In this document: positions 8,705 through 19,349 of the stretch, piece by piece
Layout: the number at the start of each line of letters is the position of its first letter
Position numbering within the stretch: the stretch's first letter is position 1
NCBI GenBank assembly: GCA_963728925.1
Contig: CAVSMB010000014.1
Location: forward strand, 1-64,000
DNA length: 64,000 bases
Direction: 5' to 3'
Source: JBBPZA01 sp963728925
GTDB lineage: Bacteria; Actinomycetota; Thermoleophilia; Solirubrobacterales; Solirubrobacteraceae
The notes under the pieces: generated by a model
Databases searched by the model: none
Seen by the model: only the letters and a program-made list of their open reading frames with translations
Told to the model about the DNA's origin: nothing
Program-made: the position numbers and the translations under genes

Positions 8705-8885
8705 GTGTCTCGCAACGCAGGCGACTCGGCGTGCCTGCCGCGCGGGTCGCGTCGCCCTCGGATGGCCCGCCAATGCGCATCACGGCCGCCCCGGCGGTGG
8801 CGCTGGAGTCCGTGGGACTTGCGGCGGCGCGCACGACACCGTTCGTCTCGGTGGGCGCGGGGATCACAGCCGCAGCCGGCTCTGT
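8705..8885 (+). pseudogene. C-terminal relic of a KAS III-like protein
   Basis: The plus-strand frame gives RLGVPAARVAS and then APAVALESVGLAAA and FVSVGAGIT. This matches the last ~60 residues of the thiolase-fold protein at 13449-14354, with DNA similarity clear over ~170 bp (estimated by eye at ~80%). Everything N-terminal to this is missing and the frame runs on into unrelated sequence. It is a diverged paralogous scrap, not a gene. Confidence 0.7.
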
Positions 8886-9112
8886 TCGCGTCGCCGCGGC
8901 CGCAGTCGGACGAGAGCCGGTCGCCCCGCACGTCGTAGGCGACAAAGACGTAGCGCGTGCCATGCCGGTGGTAGGTCGGAAGGCCAGCAGCACCGGCGAA
9001 CTGGGACGCATCCCAAAGCACATACCCGTCTCTACCTCGACGAATACGTCTTCCCCCGCAACCGCCGCAACCGTCGCAACCGCCGCGTCGACGGGCGGCG
9101 TCCTGGCCGCGT

Positions 9113-9796
9113 ATGCTCGTTGAGGTGCGGGTAGCGCTCTTCGTCACCTGCTTCAACGACACGCTCTTCCCGGGGACGGGTCGGGCGGTCGTCGAATTGC
9201 TGGAGCGTCTCGGCGTCGAGTTGGAGTTCCCGGAAGCGCAGACGTGTTGCGGGCAGTGGCACACAAATTCGGGCTATGCCGATGACGGCGGCGAGTTGGT
9301 AGAGCGCTTCAACCGCGTCTTCGCGGGCTACGAGACTATCGTGTCGCCGTCCGCGTCTTGCGTCGCGCACTTGCGCGGGCACGGGGTGGAGCGCGTCTTC
9401 GAATTGACCGAGTTACTAGTCGACGTCCTCGGCGTCGAGGATGTCGGCGCCACCTGCCCGCATCGCGTCGCGTACCACTCGACGTGTCACTCGCTGCGGC
9501 TGCTGAAGATCGGCGATCGCCCGCTGCGGCTCCTGCGCGCCGTCCAGGGCATCGACCTGGTCGAGCTCGAGGGCGCGCGCGAATGCTGCGGCTTCGGCGG
9601 TGTCTTCGCGGTCAAGAACGCCGACACCTCGATGGCGATGCTCTCCGACAAGCTGCGCCACGTGCTCGACACCCGCGCCGAGATCTGCACGTCGGCCGAC
9701 AACTCGTGCCTGATGAGCATCGGCGGCGCGCTCAAGCGCCAGCGGACCGGCGTGCGGACCGTGCACATCGCCGAGATCCTGGCGGCGACCGAATGA
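9113..9796 (+). CDS. lutA: Lactate utilization protein A, iron-sulfur oxidoreductase
   Basis: This encodes 227 aa (a GTG four codons later, at 9125, is an alternative start). It carries two CCG domains: the first ends near CGQWHTNSGY and the second contains CCGFGGVFAVKN. The Cys-Cys-Gly motifs bind an iron-sulfur or heterodisulfide-type centre. LutABC oxidises L-lactate to pyruvate with electrons passed to the respiratory chain. The stop overlaps the lutB start (ATGA), so translation is probably coupled. Family length is ~240 aa and the protein appears complete. Confidence 0.9.
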   Translation: MLVEVRVALFVTCFNDTLFPGTGRAVVELLERLGVELEFPEAQTCCGQWHTNSGYADDGGELVERFNRVFAGYETIVSPSASCVAHLRGHGVERVFELTELLVDVLGVEDVGATCPHRVAYHSTCHSLRLLKIGDRPLRLLRAVQGIDLVELEGARECCGFGGVFAVKNADTSMAMLSDKLRHVLDTRAEICTSADNSCLMSIGGALKRQRTGVRTVHIAEILAATE

Positions 9797-11169
9797 GCTT
9801 CCCCGCCGCCGCGCGCCGAACGCTCGCCGACTCCCAGCAGCGCCGCAACCTCGGCAAGGCGACCTCGACGATCCGGGCCAAGCGCGAGGTGGCGGTCGGC
9901 GAAGTTCCCGACTGGGAGGCGTTGCGCGACGCGGGGGCGGCGATCAAGGCGCGCGCGATGGCGACGCTGCCCGAGCAACTCGAGCGCCTGGAAGCCTCCG
10001 TCACCCGCGCGGGGGGCGTCGTGCATTGGGCGCGCGACGGCGCCGAGGCGAACCGCATCGTGGCCGGCATCGCCCGCGACCACGGCGCGCGCGAGGTGAT
10101 CAAGGTCAAGTCGCTCGCCACGGACGAGATCGGGCTCAACGGCGCGCTCGCCGAGCAGGGGATCGAGACGATCGAGACCGACCTCGCGGAGCTGATCATC
10201 CAGCTCGCGGGCGAGTCCTCCTCGCACATCCTCGTCCCCGCGATCCACAAGAACCGGGCGGAGATCCGGGCGCTGTTCGAGCGCACGATCGCCAAGGGCC
10301 AGCATCTCGGCTGGGAGGCGAGCGCGATCGCCGAGGCCGCGCGGCAACACCTGCGCGAGAAGTTCCTCACCGTGCCGATGGCGACCAGCGGCGCGAACTT
10401 CGGGATCGCCGAGACGGGCACGATCTGCGTCGTCGAGTCCGAGGGCAACGGGCGCATGTGCACGACGCTGCCCGACGTGCTCGTGACCGTCATGGGGATC
10501 GAGAAGATCCTCCCCGAGTGGCGCGACCTCGAGGTCTTCCTGCAGCTGCTGCCGCGCTCCTCGACGGCGGAGCGCATGAACCCCTACACGTCGCTGTGGA
10601 CCGGCGTGCGCGAGGACGACGGCCCGCGCGAGTTCCACCTTGTCCTGCTCGACAACGGGCGCACCGACGTGCTGCGCGACGAGGTCGGCCGCCAGGCGCT
10701 GCACTGCATCCGATGCTCGGCGTGCCTGAACGTGTGCCCGGTCTACACGCGCGTGGGCGGCCAGGCCTACCAGTCCGTCTACCCCGGCCCGATCGGCGCG
10801 ATCCTGACCCCGCAGCTGCGCGGGCTCGACCAGGCGCCGACGCTGCCGTGGGCGTCGAGCCTGTGCGGCGCCTGCTACGAGGTCTGCCCGGTCAAGATCG
10901 ACATCCCGAGCGTGCTGATCCACCTGCGGGCGCGCGTGGTGAAGGAGGAGAAGAGCCGCACCGGCCCCGAGCACCTCGCGATGGACGCTATCGGCAAGGT
11001 GTTCGCCTCGCCGAAGCGCTACGAGCGGGCGCAGCGCCTCGCCAGGCTCGGGCGCGGCCCGCTCGGGCACCTGGGTGGGTTGGCACCGATCATCAGCGGC
11101 TGGACCGCGATGCGCGAGTTGCCCGACTTCCCCGATCAGACGTTCCGCGACTGGTGGCGCAAGCGATGA
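9793..11169 (+). CDS. lutB: Lactate utilization protein B, ferredoxin-like iron-sulfur subunit
   Basis: This encodes 458 aa. The N-terminal LUD domain (~60-290) contains IAETGTICVVESEGN. The C-terminal region holds two cysteine clusters: CIRCSACLNVCPVY (~310-325), and CGACYEVCP (~360), for 4Fe-4S centres that relay electrons from lactate. The start ATG lies in the lutA stop and the stop overlaps lutC, so the three genes form one tightly coupled operon. No LctP/LldP permease or LutR repressor is adjacent. Confidence 0.92.
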   Translation: MSFPAAARRTLADSQQRRNLGKATSTIRAKREVAVGEVPDWEALRDAGAAIKARAMATLPEQLERLEASVTRAGGVVHWARDGAEANRIVAGIARDHGAREVIKVKSLATDEIGLNGALAEQGIETIETDLAELIIQLAGESSSHILVPAIHKNRAEIRALFERTIAKGQHLGWEASAIAEAARQHLREKFLTVPMATSGANFGIAETGTICVVESEGNGRMCTTLPDVLVTVMGIEKILPEWRDLEVFLQLLPRSSTAERMNPYTSLWTGVREDDGPREFHLVLLDNGRTDVLRDEVGRQALHCIRCSACLNVCPVYTRVGGQAYQSVYPGPIGAILTPQLRGLDQAPTLPWASSLCGACYEVCPVKIDIPSVLIHLRARVVKEEKSRTGPEHLAMDAIGKVFASPKRYERAQRLARLGRGPLGHLGGLAPIISGWTAMRELPDFPDQTFRDWWRKR

Positions 11170-11789
11170 GCTCCGCGCGCGACGCGGTCCTCGGCCGCAT
11201 CCGCGCGGCCCTCGGCGACACGGCCGTCCCGCTCGACGTCGCGCGGGACTACCGCCCGGCCGGCGCCGGACCCGCCAACGTCGAGCTCTTCTGCGAGCGC
11301 GTCGCGGACTACCGCGCGGCGGTCCATCGCGTCCCGAGCGGGGGCCTCGGTGAGGCCCTCGCCGCGGCGTGCCGCGCGCGCGGGGCGACGCGGCTGGCCG
11401 TCCCGTCGGAGGCGCCGAGCGACATCGAGGGCGTCGAGTTCGTGCGCGACGACCCGCCGCTGTCGGCGCACGACCTCGACGGCCTCGACGGCGTGCTGAC
11501 GGGCTGCGCGCTCGGGATCGCCGAGACGGGGACGATCGTGCTCGACGGCGGCGGACGCTCCGGCCGGCGGGCGCTGACGCTCGTGCCCGACTACCACCTG
11601 TGCGTGATCGGCGAGGCGCAGGTCGTCGCCTCCGTGCCCGACGGCGTCGCCCAGCTCGCCGAGGCAGCGCAGGCCGGGCGGCCGATCACTCTCGTCTCCG
11701 GGCCGTCGGCCACCTCCGACATCGAGCTCGACCGCGTCGAGGGGGTCCACGGGCCGCGGACCCTCGACGTGTTCGTCGTGGTCACATGA
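11166..11789 (+). CDS. lutC: Lactate utilization protein C
   Basis: This encodes 207 aa starting inside the lutB stop (ATGA). It is a single LUD domain with the glycine-rich signature GIAETGTIVLDGG and LVPDYHLCVI in the middle, as in LutC/YkgG. It is thought to be an accessory or catalytic subunit of the LutABC lactate oxidation complex. The last genes of the operon end here; the following 420 bp contain only a relic. Confidence 0.9.
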   Translation: MSSARDAVLGRIRAALGDTAVPLDVARDYRPAGAGPANVELFCERVADYRAAVHRVPSGGLGEALAAACRARGATRLAVPSEAPSDIEGVEFVRDDPPLSAHDLDGLDGVLTGCALGIAETGTIVLDGGGRSGRRALTLVPDYHLCVIGEAQVVASVPDGVAQLAEAAQAGRPITLVSGPSATSDIELDRVEGVHGPRTLDVFVVVT

Positions 11790-11897
11790 CCGACATCGTG
11801 GGCCGCCATGGCGGAGACCTTCCCCCGGCGGCGGTGAGGCGCTCCGCGTCGCGGAGGTCGCGACGGTCGATGCTGGTGGGGCCGGCTTCATCTCGAG

Positions 11898-12060
11898 CGT
11901 CGCTGGGAGCTCGAGGCCGCTCGGCTCTTCGCGGATCCTGTCTCTCGCGAGGACGTGTCGCAAGGGGATGGTCACGCCGTCGTGCTCCTCCCGGGCTTGC
12001 GCGCCAGCGACCGGTCGCTGCGCGTGATCGCGGGCTGGTTGCATCCGCGCCTCGACATCA
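11898..12060 (+). pseudogene. N-terminal relic of an alpha/beta hydrolase
   Basis: The plus frame reads an N-terminal hydrolase start: FADPVSRED, then GDGHAVVLLPGLRASDRSL and a short helix ending WLHPRLD. This is the strand-turn-helix that precedes the nucleophile elbow in lipase-like hydrolases. No GxSxG or later part follows before MaoC. The rest of 11790-12207 shows nothing recognisable. Confidence 0.55.
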
Positions 12061-12207
12061 GCGTGCGAGCCGCCGCGACGCTCGTGCGAGCATTAGCCAC
12101 GAACGAGTTCTCGCAGGTCAGCGGGACACGCGATCGGCCTCTCCCGCGTTTTCCGCCCTACCCCGGGAGAGGATCGAGTGCGACGACATGTCGGCGAGGA
12201 GGACAGG

Positions 12208-12663
12208 ATGCTTACGATCAACGGGATCGACGGGCTGAAGGCCCACGCGGGGGAGGACGTCGGGGTGACCGACTGGCACGAGGTTACCCAGGCCGAGGTC
12301 GACGCGTTCGCCGACGCGACCGGCGACCACCAGTGGATCCACGTCGACCCCGAGCGCGCGCGCGACACGCCGTTCGGCGGGACCATCGCCCACGGCTACT
12401 ACACGCTCTCCCTCGCCTCCCGCTTCATCGAGGATCTAATGCGTGTGGACGGCATGGCCATGATGGTCAACTACGGCCTCAACAAGGTCCGATTCCCGTC
12501 GCCGCTGCCCGTGGGCGACCGCGTCCGCATGCGCCTGCGCCTCACCGCGGTCGACGATGTGCAGGGCGGCGCTCAGCTCACCTCCGAGCTGACCTTCGAG
12601 CGCGAGGGAGGCGAGAAGCCCGTATGCGTGGCGGAGTCGCTCTCGCGCGCCTACACGGGCTGA
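12208..12663 (+). CDS. MaoC-family (R)-specific enoyl-CoA hydratase
   Basis: This encodes 151 aa from the ATG at 12208, with GAGGACAGG just upstream; a longer GTG frame from 12178 was rejected. It has a hot-dog fold with the hydratase-2 catalytic pair in DATGDHQWIHVD (Asp and His five residues apart) followed by GGTIAHGYYTLSL. It hydrates 2-enoyl-CoA to (R)-3-hydroxyacyl-CoA. It stands alone on the plus strand, facing the KAS III operon tail-to-tail, and could serve beta-oxidation or polyester/lipid synthesis. Confidence 0.9.
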   Translation: MLTINGIDGLKAHAGEDVGVTDWHEVTQAEVDAFADATGDHQWIHVDPERARDTPFGGTIAHGYYTLSLASRFIEDLMRVDGMAMMVNYGLNKVRFPSPLPVGDRVRMRLRLTAVDDVQGGAQLTSELTFEREGGEKPVCVAESLSRAYTG

Positions 12664-12823
12664 GCGCGTATTGGCGGCTCGTCTACTTCAGCGGCCACCG
12701 CAACCCGGGCCTCGACTCGATCGCGCCGCCATCGGCTACGCGGAGCTCAAGCAGCGCCTACGGTCCGAGGACCACTGTGCCCGTCGTCGTCGGTCTCGCC
12801 TTCCGGAGCCGCCCGCGGCCAGA

Positions 12824-13441
12824 TCAGCTCCGCCGTCCCGGGCCCCGTTCGAGTTGGATGCCGAGTGCGCCGATCGTGGACGCCAGGCCTTGGTAGTGCC
12901 CGATGAGCAGGCACAATTCGATCGCCTCGCGGTCGCGGAGACTCGCCTGGACGGCGCTCCACGTCGCGTCCGAGAGCGCGCGCCGGGCGAGCAGCTCATC
13001 GCTGACAGCGAGCAGCGCCCGCTGACGCTCGGTGAAGGCGCCTGCTGGAGAACGGTCGGCCACGCTCGCGACCTCGTCGGGCGTCAGCCCCACGCGCAGC
13101 GCGATCGGCACGTGCTGCTGCCATTCGTATGGCGAGCGTGACTGCCACGCGACCCGCAGGATCACCAGCTCGGCGTCGCGCCGCGGCAGCTGACCGAACG
13201 GCATCAGGTGCGCCGAGTACCACAGCCAGGCGCGGAACAGGCGCGGGTGTCGGCCGAGCGTCGTGAATATGTTCGGGGGACCGCTGCCGCTGACGCGCCC
13301 TGCGATCTCGGCCACGATCCTCGCCAACGGGCGCAGCTCGTGTGGGCGGGCCGGGGCAATGCGGGGCGCGCCGCTCTCCCCGGGCGGGAGCAGCGCTCGC
13401 AGCCTGGCAACGGTCGCGCTTTCAGCGCGCTGCCGGCTCAC
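12824..13441 (-). CDS. Carboxymuconolactone decarboxylase (AhpD-like) family protein
   Basis: This encodes 205 aa with a GTG start 7 bp after the stop of the KAS III-like gene, so it is the third gene of that operon. It is all-helical and CMD-like: WYSAHLMPFGQLPRRDAELV, then a VAWQSRSPYEWQQH stretch. The family's usual CxxC redox pair (EHxxxC-type) is replaced here: the SPYEWQQH segment has Glu and His but no Cys. This argues against peroxidase activity and for a decarboxylase-like or unknown role, perhaps acting on the product of the adjacent thiolase-fold proteins. Confidence 0.75.
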   Translation of the reverse strand: MSRQRAESATVARLRALLPPGESGAPRIAPARPHELRPLARIVAEIAGRVSGSGPPNIFTTLGRHPRLFRAWLWYSAHLMPFGQLPRRDAELVILRVAWQSRSPYEWQQHVPIALRVGLTPDEVASVADRSPAGAFTERQRALLAVSDELLARRALSDATWSAVQASLRDREAIELCLLIGHYQGLASTIGALGIQLERGPGRRS

Positions 13442-13448
13442 GCGCAGT

Positions 13449-14354
13449 TCATGCCCGATAGAAGGCGGCTGCGGTTGTTATCCCCGCGCCGACCGAGACG
13501 AACAGTGTCGTGCCTGCCGCGGCGAGCTGCACGGACTCGAGCGCGATGGCCGGGGCGGCCGTATGCGCTTGGGCGAGGTCATCCGGGAGCGACGCGGCGC
13601 GCTCGGCGGACACGCCGAGTCGCATCGCCAGTGCGTCGGCGAAGCCCGGGACCGACGCTGTCGCGACGAGGAGGTCGACCTCACCCGGGTCGAGCGCCTC
13701 CTCTGCCGCCAGTGCGCGGGCGGTCGACTCGGCGCACTCGAGCGCCCGGGCGGCGTAGGACTCGGCGATCTCGACGGTGAGGATGTTCCCGCCGTGACTG
13801 GCGAGCCCGAGCCGAGCATCGTCCTGCCAGTCCACCTTGCTCTGGAACAGCTCCGCGAACTCGGGGAAGGTGGCGAACTTGAAAGCCGTGAAGCCCGCGC
13901 GGGACTCGTCCGCGCTCAGCAGGACCGCGCCGCCGACGGCGGGAAAGCCGAACCCTCGCGACACGCCCGGCTCGGCGTCCATGTCGCTCACGACCACCAT
14001 GCCGAGCTCGACGGTCCCCGAGGCAAGCATGCCGTCAACCAGGTGAATGCCTGTCAGCAGGCCGCAGGCGCCGTTGTAGACGTCGAACGAGAACGTTCCG
14101 TGACCTGCGCCGGTCGTGCGTTGGGCCAAGTTCGCGCCGATGTCCTCCTGGATCAGGGACGCGAACGCCGGCTCACTGAGGATCCTGTCGTGGTAGACGC
14201 CCGCGTTGATCAGCAGGTCCAGCTCCTCGGGGGTCCGGTCCGCGCGGTCCAGGCACGTACGGGCGGCGTCGTCGGCGAGCTCCAACGACGACCCCGGGGT
14301 CATCGACCGTTCGTGCGCGGTCGCGGTCGCGGTCGCCTCAATGATGGTGCCCAT
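13449..14354 (-). CDS. KAS III-like thiolase-fold protein, degenerate active site
   Basis: This encodes 301 aa from the ATG at 14354, inside the upstream gene (17-bp overlap). It has the ketoacyl synthase III fold with the nucleophile Cys in YNGACGLLTG. Where the family has PHQAN and GNTSAAS, this protein has LLVATASVPG and QAHTAAPA by eye alignment, so the catalytic His and Asn appear lost. It is also shorter than usual (~320-330 aa). With its intact neighbour it may form a heterodimer, as in PqsB/PqsC, in which only one subunit has a full triad. It could instead be an acyl carrier or acyltransferase. Confident on the fold, unsure of the reaction. Confidence 0.75.
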   Translation of the reverse strand: MGTIIEATATATAHERSMTPGSSLELADDAARTCLDRADRTPEELDLLINAGVYHDRILSEPAFASLIQEDIGANLAQRTTGAGHGTFSFDVYNGACGLLTGIHLVDGMLASGTVELGMVVVSDMDAEPGVSRGFGFPAVGGAVLLSADESRAGFTAFKFATFPEFAELFQSKVDWQDDARLGLASHGGNILTVEIAESYAARALECAESTARALAAEEALDPGEVDLLVATASVPGFADALAMRLGVSAERAASLPDDLAQAHTAAPAIALESVQLAAAGTTLFVSVGAGITTAAAFYRA

Positions 14355-15468
14355 GGCTCTCCACCAGCTGATCGGCTTTGAAGATCACGATCCCCACCTC
14401 GAGGCCTGAAGCGATGGCGAGGAGCATGATCCTGTCCTCCTTGGCGAAGCGGCCGTCCCGCAGGTACTTCCACAGGGCGACGAAATGCGTCGTGGACGAC
14501 GTGTTGCCGAACTCGTCGACGGTCACGACCACGTGCTTCGGCGCGGCACCCATGCGCTCGGCGAACTCCTTCATGCCTCTCTTGATCGCCCGCGCGGAAG
14601 TCTGATGGGGGATGAAGTAGTCGATGTTGTCGAACTCGAGCCCGGCCTCATCGAGCGCCTCGCGCAGCAACGGCACCGTGCTTTCGATCCCGACCTCATG
14701 GAGCGCCCTGGAATCGCTGTACATCGCCGCGCCGCGCCCGATCTTCGCCGGGAACGCCAGGCACAGGCGGCTGTGCTCGGCCAACGTCGTGAACCCAGCC
14801 ACCTCGATGCCGGGAGCTCCCTCGGGCGCCCGCTCGAGGATCGCCGCCGCGCCGGCGTCGCCGAGCGTCAGCGAGGCAAGCTGCTCGTCCATCACCGTGC
14901 GGATCTCAAGCGCCGCATTGCGGCCCAGCTGTGAGATGTACTCGCCGCTGACGACCATACCGCGCCGGATCCGGCCCTGTCGGATCAGGTCGTTGAGAAG
15001 AAATACGCCGGTCATCATCCCTGCACAGGCGTTCGAGAGATCGAAGCTCATCGCGCGCCGGGCACCGAGTGCTTGCTTGAGCGACGAGCTCAAAGGCGGC
15101 TCGAGCTGCATCCTCAGGCCGCCGACGTAGCGGGTGATGCTCGACACGATCAGCACGTCGAGGTCCTCGGGGGCACAGTTCGCATGCGCCAGGGCGTCGC
15201 GCGCCGCGCCGAGCGCGAGCGTGTAGGAATCCTCATCCTCCCCAGCGACACGATGCTCGCGGATGCCCGTCAGCGACTCGAGGTCGATATCGGTCCGGTG
15301 CTCTGTGGTCGCCATGAGCTCAGCGCTCGTCATCCGCTGCTCGGGAACCGAGGTGCCGATGCCGACAAAACGGCTCGTGTACGAGCGCCCACGAGGGGAG
15401 CCGTCGGCGCCGCCCTCCAACGACATCCAATGCTCGCCACCGTTGATCGACGGGTGACTCTCCTCCAT
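14338..15468 (-). CDS. 3-oxoacyl-ACP synthase III family protein (FabH/OleA-like)
   Basis: This encodes 376 aa from the ATG at 15468, preceded by a perfect AGGAGG. The complete Claisen-condensation triad is visible: Cys in SNACAGMMTG, His in IPHQTSARA and Asn in EFGNTSSTTH. A ~45-residue N-terminal extension precedes the fold. It condenses acyl thioesters; relatives include FabH, OleA and HMG-CoA synthase-like enzymes. It is the first gene of the operon KAS III, degenerate KAS III, CMD protein. The C-terminus ends in His-rich GHHH because the last codons are shared with the next gene's start. The substrate is unknown. Confidence 0.85.
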   Translation of the reverse strand: MEESHPSINGGEHWMSLEGGADGSPRGRSYTSRFVGIGTSVPEQRMTSAELMATTEHRTDIDLESLTGIREHRVAGEDEDSYTLALGAARDALAHANCAPEDLDVLIVSSITRYVGGLRMQLEPPLSSSLKQALGARRAMSFDLSNACAGMMTGVFLLNDLIRQGRIRRGMVVSGEYISQLGRNAALEIRTVMDEQLASLTLGDAGAAAILERAPEGAPGIEVAGFTTLAEHSRLCLAFPAKIGRGAAMYSDSRALHEVGIESTVPLLREALDEAGLEFDNIDYFIPHQTSARAIKRGMKEFAERMGAAPKHVVVTVDEFGNTSSTTHFVALWKYLRDGRFAKEDRIMLLAIASGLEVGIVIFKADQLVESHGHHH

Positions 15469-15666
15469 GCGCCCATCCTCCTCAACATCGCGTCGATGTC
15501 CACGCCGGGCTCGACTGGATCGGGAGCGTCCTGGCCGCCAGCACCAAAGCCCCGCGCGGACGATAACGGACGTTCGCCTCTCAGCCCAGCATACTCGCGG
15601 ACGCATCGACCCCTCGGGCCGCTGCAGCATCCGCAGCGGGACCGGGCGGAGCGCGATCAGATGACC

Positions 15667-15912
15667 TGATGGATCCGGCTGCGCTGACGCGCTCGAGCAG
15701 GTCGACGTACTGGCCGAGGTGGCGGGAACCGAGGAAGAGGTCGCGCGGCGCGACGAGGCAGCCCGTGCGGCTGTCCTCGATCTGGTCCCGGACCCCGCCG
15801 ACCCGCGTCGCCGCCACCGGGCGTCCTTTCCACATCGCCCCCGCGACCGTCAGCCCGAAACCCTCGGCAAGGCTCTTCTGAGCGACCACGTCTGCGCGGC
15901 GCTGGAACGCGT
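15667..15912 (-). pseudogene. Relic of a TreT-like glycosyltransferase C-terminal domain
   Basis: The minus-strand translation gives VNAFQRRADVVAQ, then KSLAEGFGLTVAGAMWKGRP and GGVRDQIEDSRTG. This is the donor-sugar binding segment of GT4 trehalose synthases, almost identical to residues within the intact gene at 24377-25828. The conserved Glu-X7-Glu motif reads E-GFGLTVA-G, so its second Glu is lost. Upstream and downstream parts are missing and the tail is fused to unrelated sequence. It is a third, dead TreT copy in the window. Confidence 0.75.
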
Positions 15913-15972
15913 TGACGATTGCAAAGGAGGAGACTGCTGGGTGGCGTTCGGGTGTGCCTGCGCCGGAGAGAG

Positions 15973-17526
15973 ATGACCAGAGACCGGCTCAGTCCGCTCG
16001 ATGCATCGTTCCTTCAACTGGAGGACGCGACCTCGCACATGCACGTGGCGGGGACGCTGATCTTCGCCGGGAAGCCACCCCCGTACGAGCGGCTGCTGGC
16101 TCACGTCGAGTCGCGCCTCGGCCTGGTGCCGCGCTACCGGCAGCGCGTCGCGGAGGTTCCGCTCGCCCAGGCCCGCCCGCGTTGGGTCGACGACCAGCAT
16201 TTCGACCTGCGCTACCACGTGCGCTACACCGCGCTCCCGGAGCCGGGCACGGACTACGAGCTGCAGGTGCTCGTCGGGCGCGTCTTCTCGCACCACCTGC
16301 GCCGCGACCGGCCGCTGTGGGAGATGTGGCTGGTGGACGGCCTCGATCGCGGCCGCTTCGCGATCCTCTCCAAGACCCACCACGCGCTCGTCGACGGGGT
16401 CTCTGGCATGGACATCCTCAGCGTGCTCTTCGCGCCCCACGAGGAGGACCCCCGGCCGTGGCGACCCCAGCCTGCGCCCTCAACCGTCGGGCTGGTGACC
16501 GAGGCGCTCCTCGAGCGCGCGACGAACGCTGGCGAGCTCGTACGGCCGCTTCACGACGCTGTGCGACGCCCGGTCAAGGCCCTCAGCGGCATCGCGGAGA
16601 TCGTCGTCGGCGCCGGCGCGCTGGCGTGGGCGGGCCTGCAACCGGCGCCGCCGACCCCCTACAACGCATCCCAGGTCGGCCCCGACTGGCGCGTCACCTG
16701 GACGCGCGCCTCGCTCGACGACATCAAGTCGATCAAGAACACGCTCGGCGCGACGGTCAACGATGTCGTGCTGACCGTGGTCACGCTCGCGCTGCGGCGG
16801 CACCTGACGCGGCGCGGGGCGGACGTCGATGATCTCGAGCTGAAAGCGTTCGTACCGGTGAGCGTGCGCACCGAGGACCAACGCGGAACGCTCGGGAACC
16901 AGGTTTCCGGGATGGTGACCACGCTGCCGGTCTCCCGCGCGGACCCCGTGCAGTGCCTGGCGACGATCTCCGCCCACATGCGTGGGGTCAAGCACTCCGG
17001 GCAGGCCGTCGGGGCGCGGGCGCTGACCGAGCTCAGCGGCTTCGCGCCGCCCACGCTGCTCCACGAGGCGTATCGGCTGGTCACGCGCCAGCGCTTTGTC
17101 AACCTCGTCGTGACCAACGTGCCGGGACCGCAGTTCCCGCTGTACCTCGACGGCTGCGAGCTGACCGACCTGTTCCCGATCGTGCCGCTCGGCGGCAACC
17201 TCAACCTTGGCATCGCCGTCGTCTCCTACAACGGGGCGCTGGACTTCGGCCTCGTGGGCGACTTCGCCGTAATGCACGACCTCGAGGATCTGGCCGATGA
17301 CCTCCTCGCCGCGCTGCAGGAGCTCACGGCCGCTGCGGCGGGGCTGCACGGCGAGGAGTCCGCCGCTCCCTGGCCCGGGTACGACCAGCAGACGGTGCCC
17401 GTCATCGCCAAGCGCCTCCACGACGCCGGCGAGGACGTCGCCGCCGCGGTCCGATCCTACGAGCTCGAGCACAAGCACCGCCGGGGCGTCATCGCCGCGA
17501 CCGAGGGGAAGCGGGCACGCGCCTGA
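15973..17526 (+). CDS. Wax ester synthase / diacylglycerol acyltransferase (WS/DGAT)
   Basis: This encodes 517 aa from the ATG at 15973 (GGAGAG upstream). It joins an acyl-CoA to a fatty alcohol or diacylglycerol, making storage wax esters or triacylglycerol at the membrane or lipid-body surface. The N-terminus MTRDRLSPLDASFL is typical. The condensation-like catalytic motif HHALVDG is at residues 136-142, and the C-terminal domain has VTNVPGP near residue 380. It is full length. With TreT genes and acyl-CoA ligases nearby it fits a TAG/wax-storing actinobacterium. Confidence 0.92.
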   Translation: MTRDRLSPLDASFLQLEDATSHMHVAGTLIFAGKPPPYERLLAHVESRLGLVPRYRQRVAEVPLAQARPRWVDDQHFDLRYHVRYTALPEPGTDYELQVLVGRVFSHHLRRDRPLWEMWLVDGLDRGRFAILSKTHHALVDGVSGMDILSVLFAPHEEDPRPWRPQPAPSTVGLVTEALLERATNAGELVRPLHDAVRRPVKALSGIAEIVVGAGALAWAGLQPAPPTPYNASQVGPDWRVTWTRASLDDIKSIKNTLGATVNDVVLTVVTLALRRHLTRRGADVDDLELKAFVPVSVRTEDQRGTLGNQVSGMVTTLPVSRADPVQCLATISAHMRGVKHSGQAVGARALTELSGFAPPTLLHEAYRLVTRQRFVNLVVTNVPGPQFPLYLDGCELTDLFPIVPLGGNLNLGIAVVSYNGALDFGLVGDFAVMHDLEDLADDLLAALQELTAAAAGLHGEESAAPWPGYDQQTVPVIAKRLHDAGEDVAAAVRSYELEHKHRRGVIAATEGKRARA

Positions 17527-17807
17527 CACCGCGGGGCGGCTGAAGAAGTCAGTCGCATGAGAGCCGACGGCCGACGCGACCCCGAGTCCTCGCCGTCGTG
17601 CTGCTGGCCGGCGACAGCGTCGCGAAGCTGCGCGCGGCGAAGTCGCCGCCACAATGGCTTCATCGAGTCGTGGGCGAGCCGGGTGTCCGGGGTCTGACGG
17701 CACCGTAGTTCTCCGAGCCGGCCGCGGGAGTATTTGCCGATGACGGCGTGGGCGCGACCTGTTGAGCTATTCGTCGACTCGTCGAACTCCTTTGAGGAGG
17801 CTGCATC

Positions 17808-19348
<1,541 letters not shown>

Positions 19349-19349
<1 letters not shown>

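Noticed and set aside
8647..9264. 205-codon minus frame with a stretch resembling a conserved protein (LPTYHRHGTRYVFVAYDVRG)
   Set aside because: The stretch looks coding-like but no family was recognised, and the frame overlaps the KAS III relic and the lutA start.
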